DNA of 64,000 bases from Virgibacillus sp. SK37 (GTDB lineage: Bacteria; Bacillota; Bacilli; Bacillales; Amphibacillaceae): contig NZ_CP007161.1 in the NCBI RefSeq assembly GCF_000725285.1, forward strand, positions 1 through 64,000. The letters are read 5' to 3'. The translations under genes and the position numbers were made by a program. Below, piece by piece: positions 63,369 to 64,000 of this stretch (the stretch's first letter is position 1; the number at the start of each line of letters is the position of its first letter). The notes beneath the pieces were generated by a model. It was not told the origin of the DNA, made no database searches, and was given only the letters and a program-made list of their open reading frames with translations.

Positions 63369-64000
63369 ATGACTAACCGTTATGCTGTGATTCTCGCAGC
63401 CGGACAAGGAACTAGAATGAAATCCAAGCTTTATAAAGTGTTACATCCTGTAATGGGACGTCCCATGGTACAGCATGTTATTGATCAAATAAAGACAGTA
63501 GAATTAGATAAATTGGTTACAATTGTTGGATTTGGTGCAGAGAAAGTAGCTGAATATATCGGTAAGGACAGTGAACTCGTTATCCAGGAAGAACAATTGG
63601 GAACGGGTCATGCTGTGTTGCAGGCAGAAGATCTTCTGAAAGATAAAGAAGGAACTACGATCGTTGTTTGTGGTGACACACCATTAATTACGAGTGAAAC
63701 TTACCAGGCGCTATTTAATCACCATGAACAGACTGGTGCGAAGGCAACAATTTTAACTGCTGATGCTTCAGACCCAACCGGGTATGGAAGAGTGTTACGT
63801 AATGATAGTAATGAAGTGGAACGCATCGTAGAGCATAAAGATGCAACAGAAAAAGAGTTAAGCGTAACTGAAATTAACACAGGTACATACTGTTTTGACA
63901 ATAAAGCATTATTTCAAGCCTTACAACACGTATCAAATGATAACTCACAGGGGGAATATTATTTACCCGATGTTATCGAGATTCTCCGCAGTCAATCTGA
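63369..64000 (+). CDS. glmU: Bifunctional GlmU (N-acetylglucosamine-1-phosphate uridyltransferase), 5' part
   Basis: GlmU makes UDP-N-acetylglucosamine for cell-wall synthesis. The first 210 codons are in the window and show the uridyltransferase motif [28 protein letters not shown], the UTP-site [19 protein letters not shown] and GYGRVLRND. The ATG at 63369 follows GGATGGAGG. The acetyltransferase half lies beyond the window end. Confidence 0.96.
   Translation, partial: MTNRYAVILAAGQGTRMKSKLYKVLHPVMGRPMVQHVIDQIKTVELDKLVTIVGFGAEKVAEYIGKDSELVIQEEQLGTGHAVLQAEDLLKDKEGTTIVVCGDTPLITSETYQALFNHHEQTGAKATILTADASDPTGYGRVLRNDSNEVERIVEHKDATEKELSVTEINTGTYCFDNKALFQALQHVSNDNSQGEYYLPDVIEILRSQS

Overview
The window begins exactly at the dnaA start codon and follows the classic Bacillus origin-region gene order, so it is almost certainly the start of a chromosome rotated to dnaA. 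Low G+C content, the spore genes (bofA, csfB, sleL, yabG, sspF, spoVG, a Spo0E-like phosphatase), T-box and S-box leaders and acidic protein tails point to an endospore-forming Bacillaceae member, probably an Oceanobacillus/Virgibacillus-type halotolerant genus. Genus and species cannot be fixed from the sequence alone.

Layout. 1-9.4 kb: dnaA, oriC, dnaN, yaaA, recF, remB, gyrB, gyrA. 9.6-11.7 kb: a degenerate HD-GYP protein and convergent yaaC; no rRNA operon is seen here. 12.2-18.9 kb: guaB, dacA, pdxS-pdxT and T-box-controlled serS, with seven 52-bp tandem repeats between the T-box terminator and serS. 18.9-26.1 kb: an inserted block with tandem SAM riboswitches, metN-metI-metQ and an M20 hydrolase, tRNA-Ser, relP (reverse), T-box proI and tatA. 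26.2-27.6 kb: dgk-dck (reverse). 27.7-35.8 kb: a second block with tRNA-Arg, a glutamate/dicarboxylate symporter, acsA, mvaS, hmp/nsrR and a yfkM-like gene. 35.9-42.4 kb: sleL, yaaI, tadA, SRP RNA, a Spo0E-like gene, dnaX, yaaK, recR, yaaL. 42.4-50.4 kb: a 40-bp tandem repeat array, bofA, csfB, yaaO, tmk, darA, yaaR, holB, ricT, yabA, yabB, yazA, rsmI. 50.5-64 kb: abrB (reverse), metG, tatD, yabE, rnmV, rsmA, yabG, veg, sspF, ispE, purR, spoVG and the first part of glmU.

The core genes cover replication initiation and its control (DnaA, oriC, DnaN, YabA, DnaX, HolB), recombination (RecF, RecR), topology (GyrA/B), translation (SerS, MetG, TadA, RsmA, RsmI, SRP RNA, RnmV) and nucleotide supply (GuaB, Tmk, Dck, Dgk, PurR). 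Regulation can be read directly at many sites: two T-boxes, two consecutive S-boxes, an NsrR operator, paired Spo0A boxes at abrB, paired WalR-type boxes at yabE, and sigma-F, sigma-H and sigma-K type promoters at csfB, spoVG and yabG.

The least explained content is repetitive. A modular 400-550 bp interspersed element occurs four times (one inverted) with two core types and cassettes that are present, absent or at a different site in different copies; one copy lies where yabJ is normally found between purR and spoVG. Two unrelated tandem arrays (52 bp x7 and 40 bp x6) and a nested-hairpin repeat upstream of guaB add to this. No CRISPR array, prophage, transposase or rRNA gene was seen.
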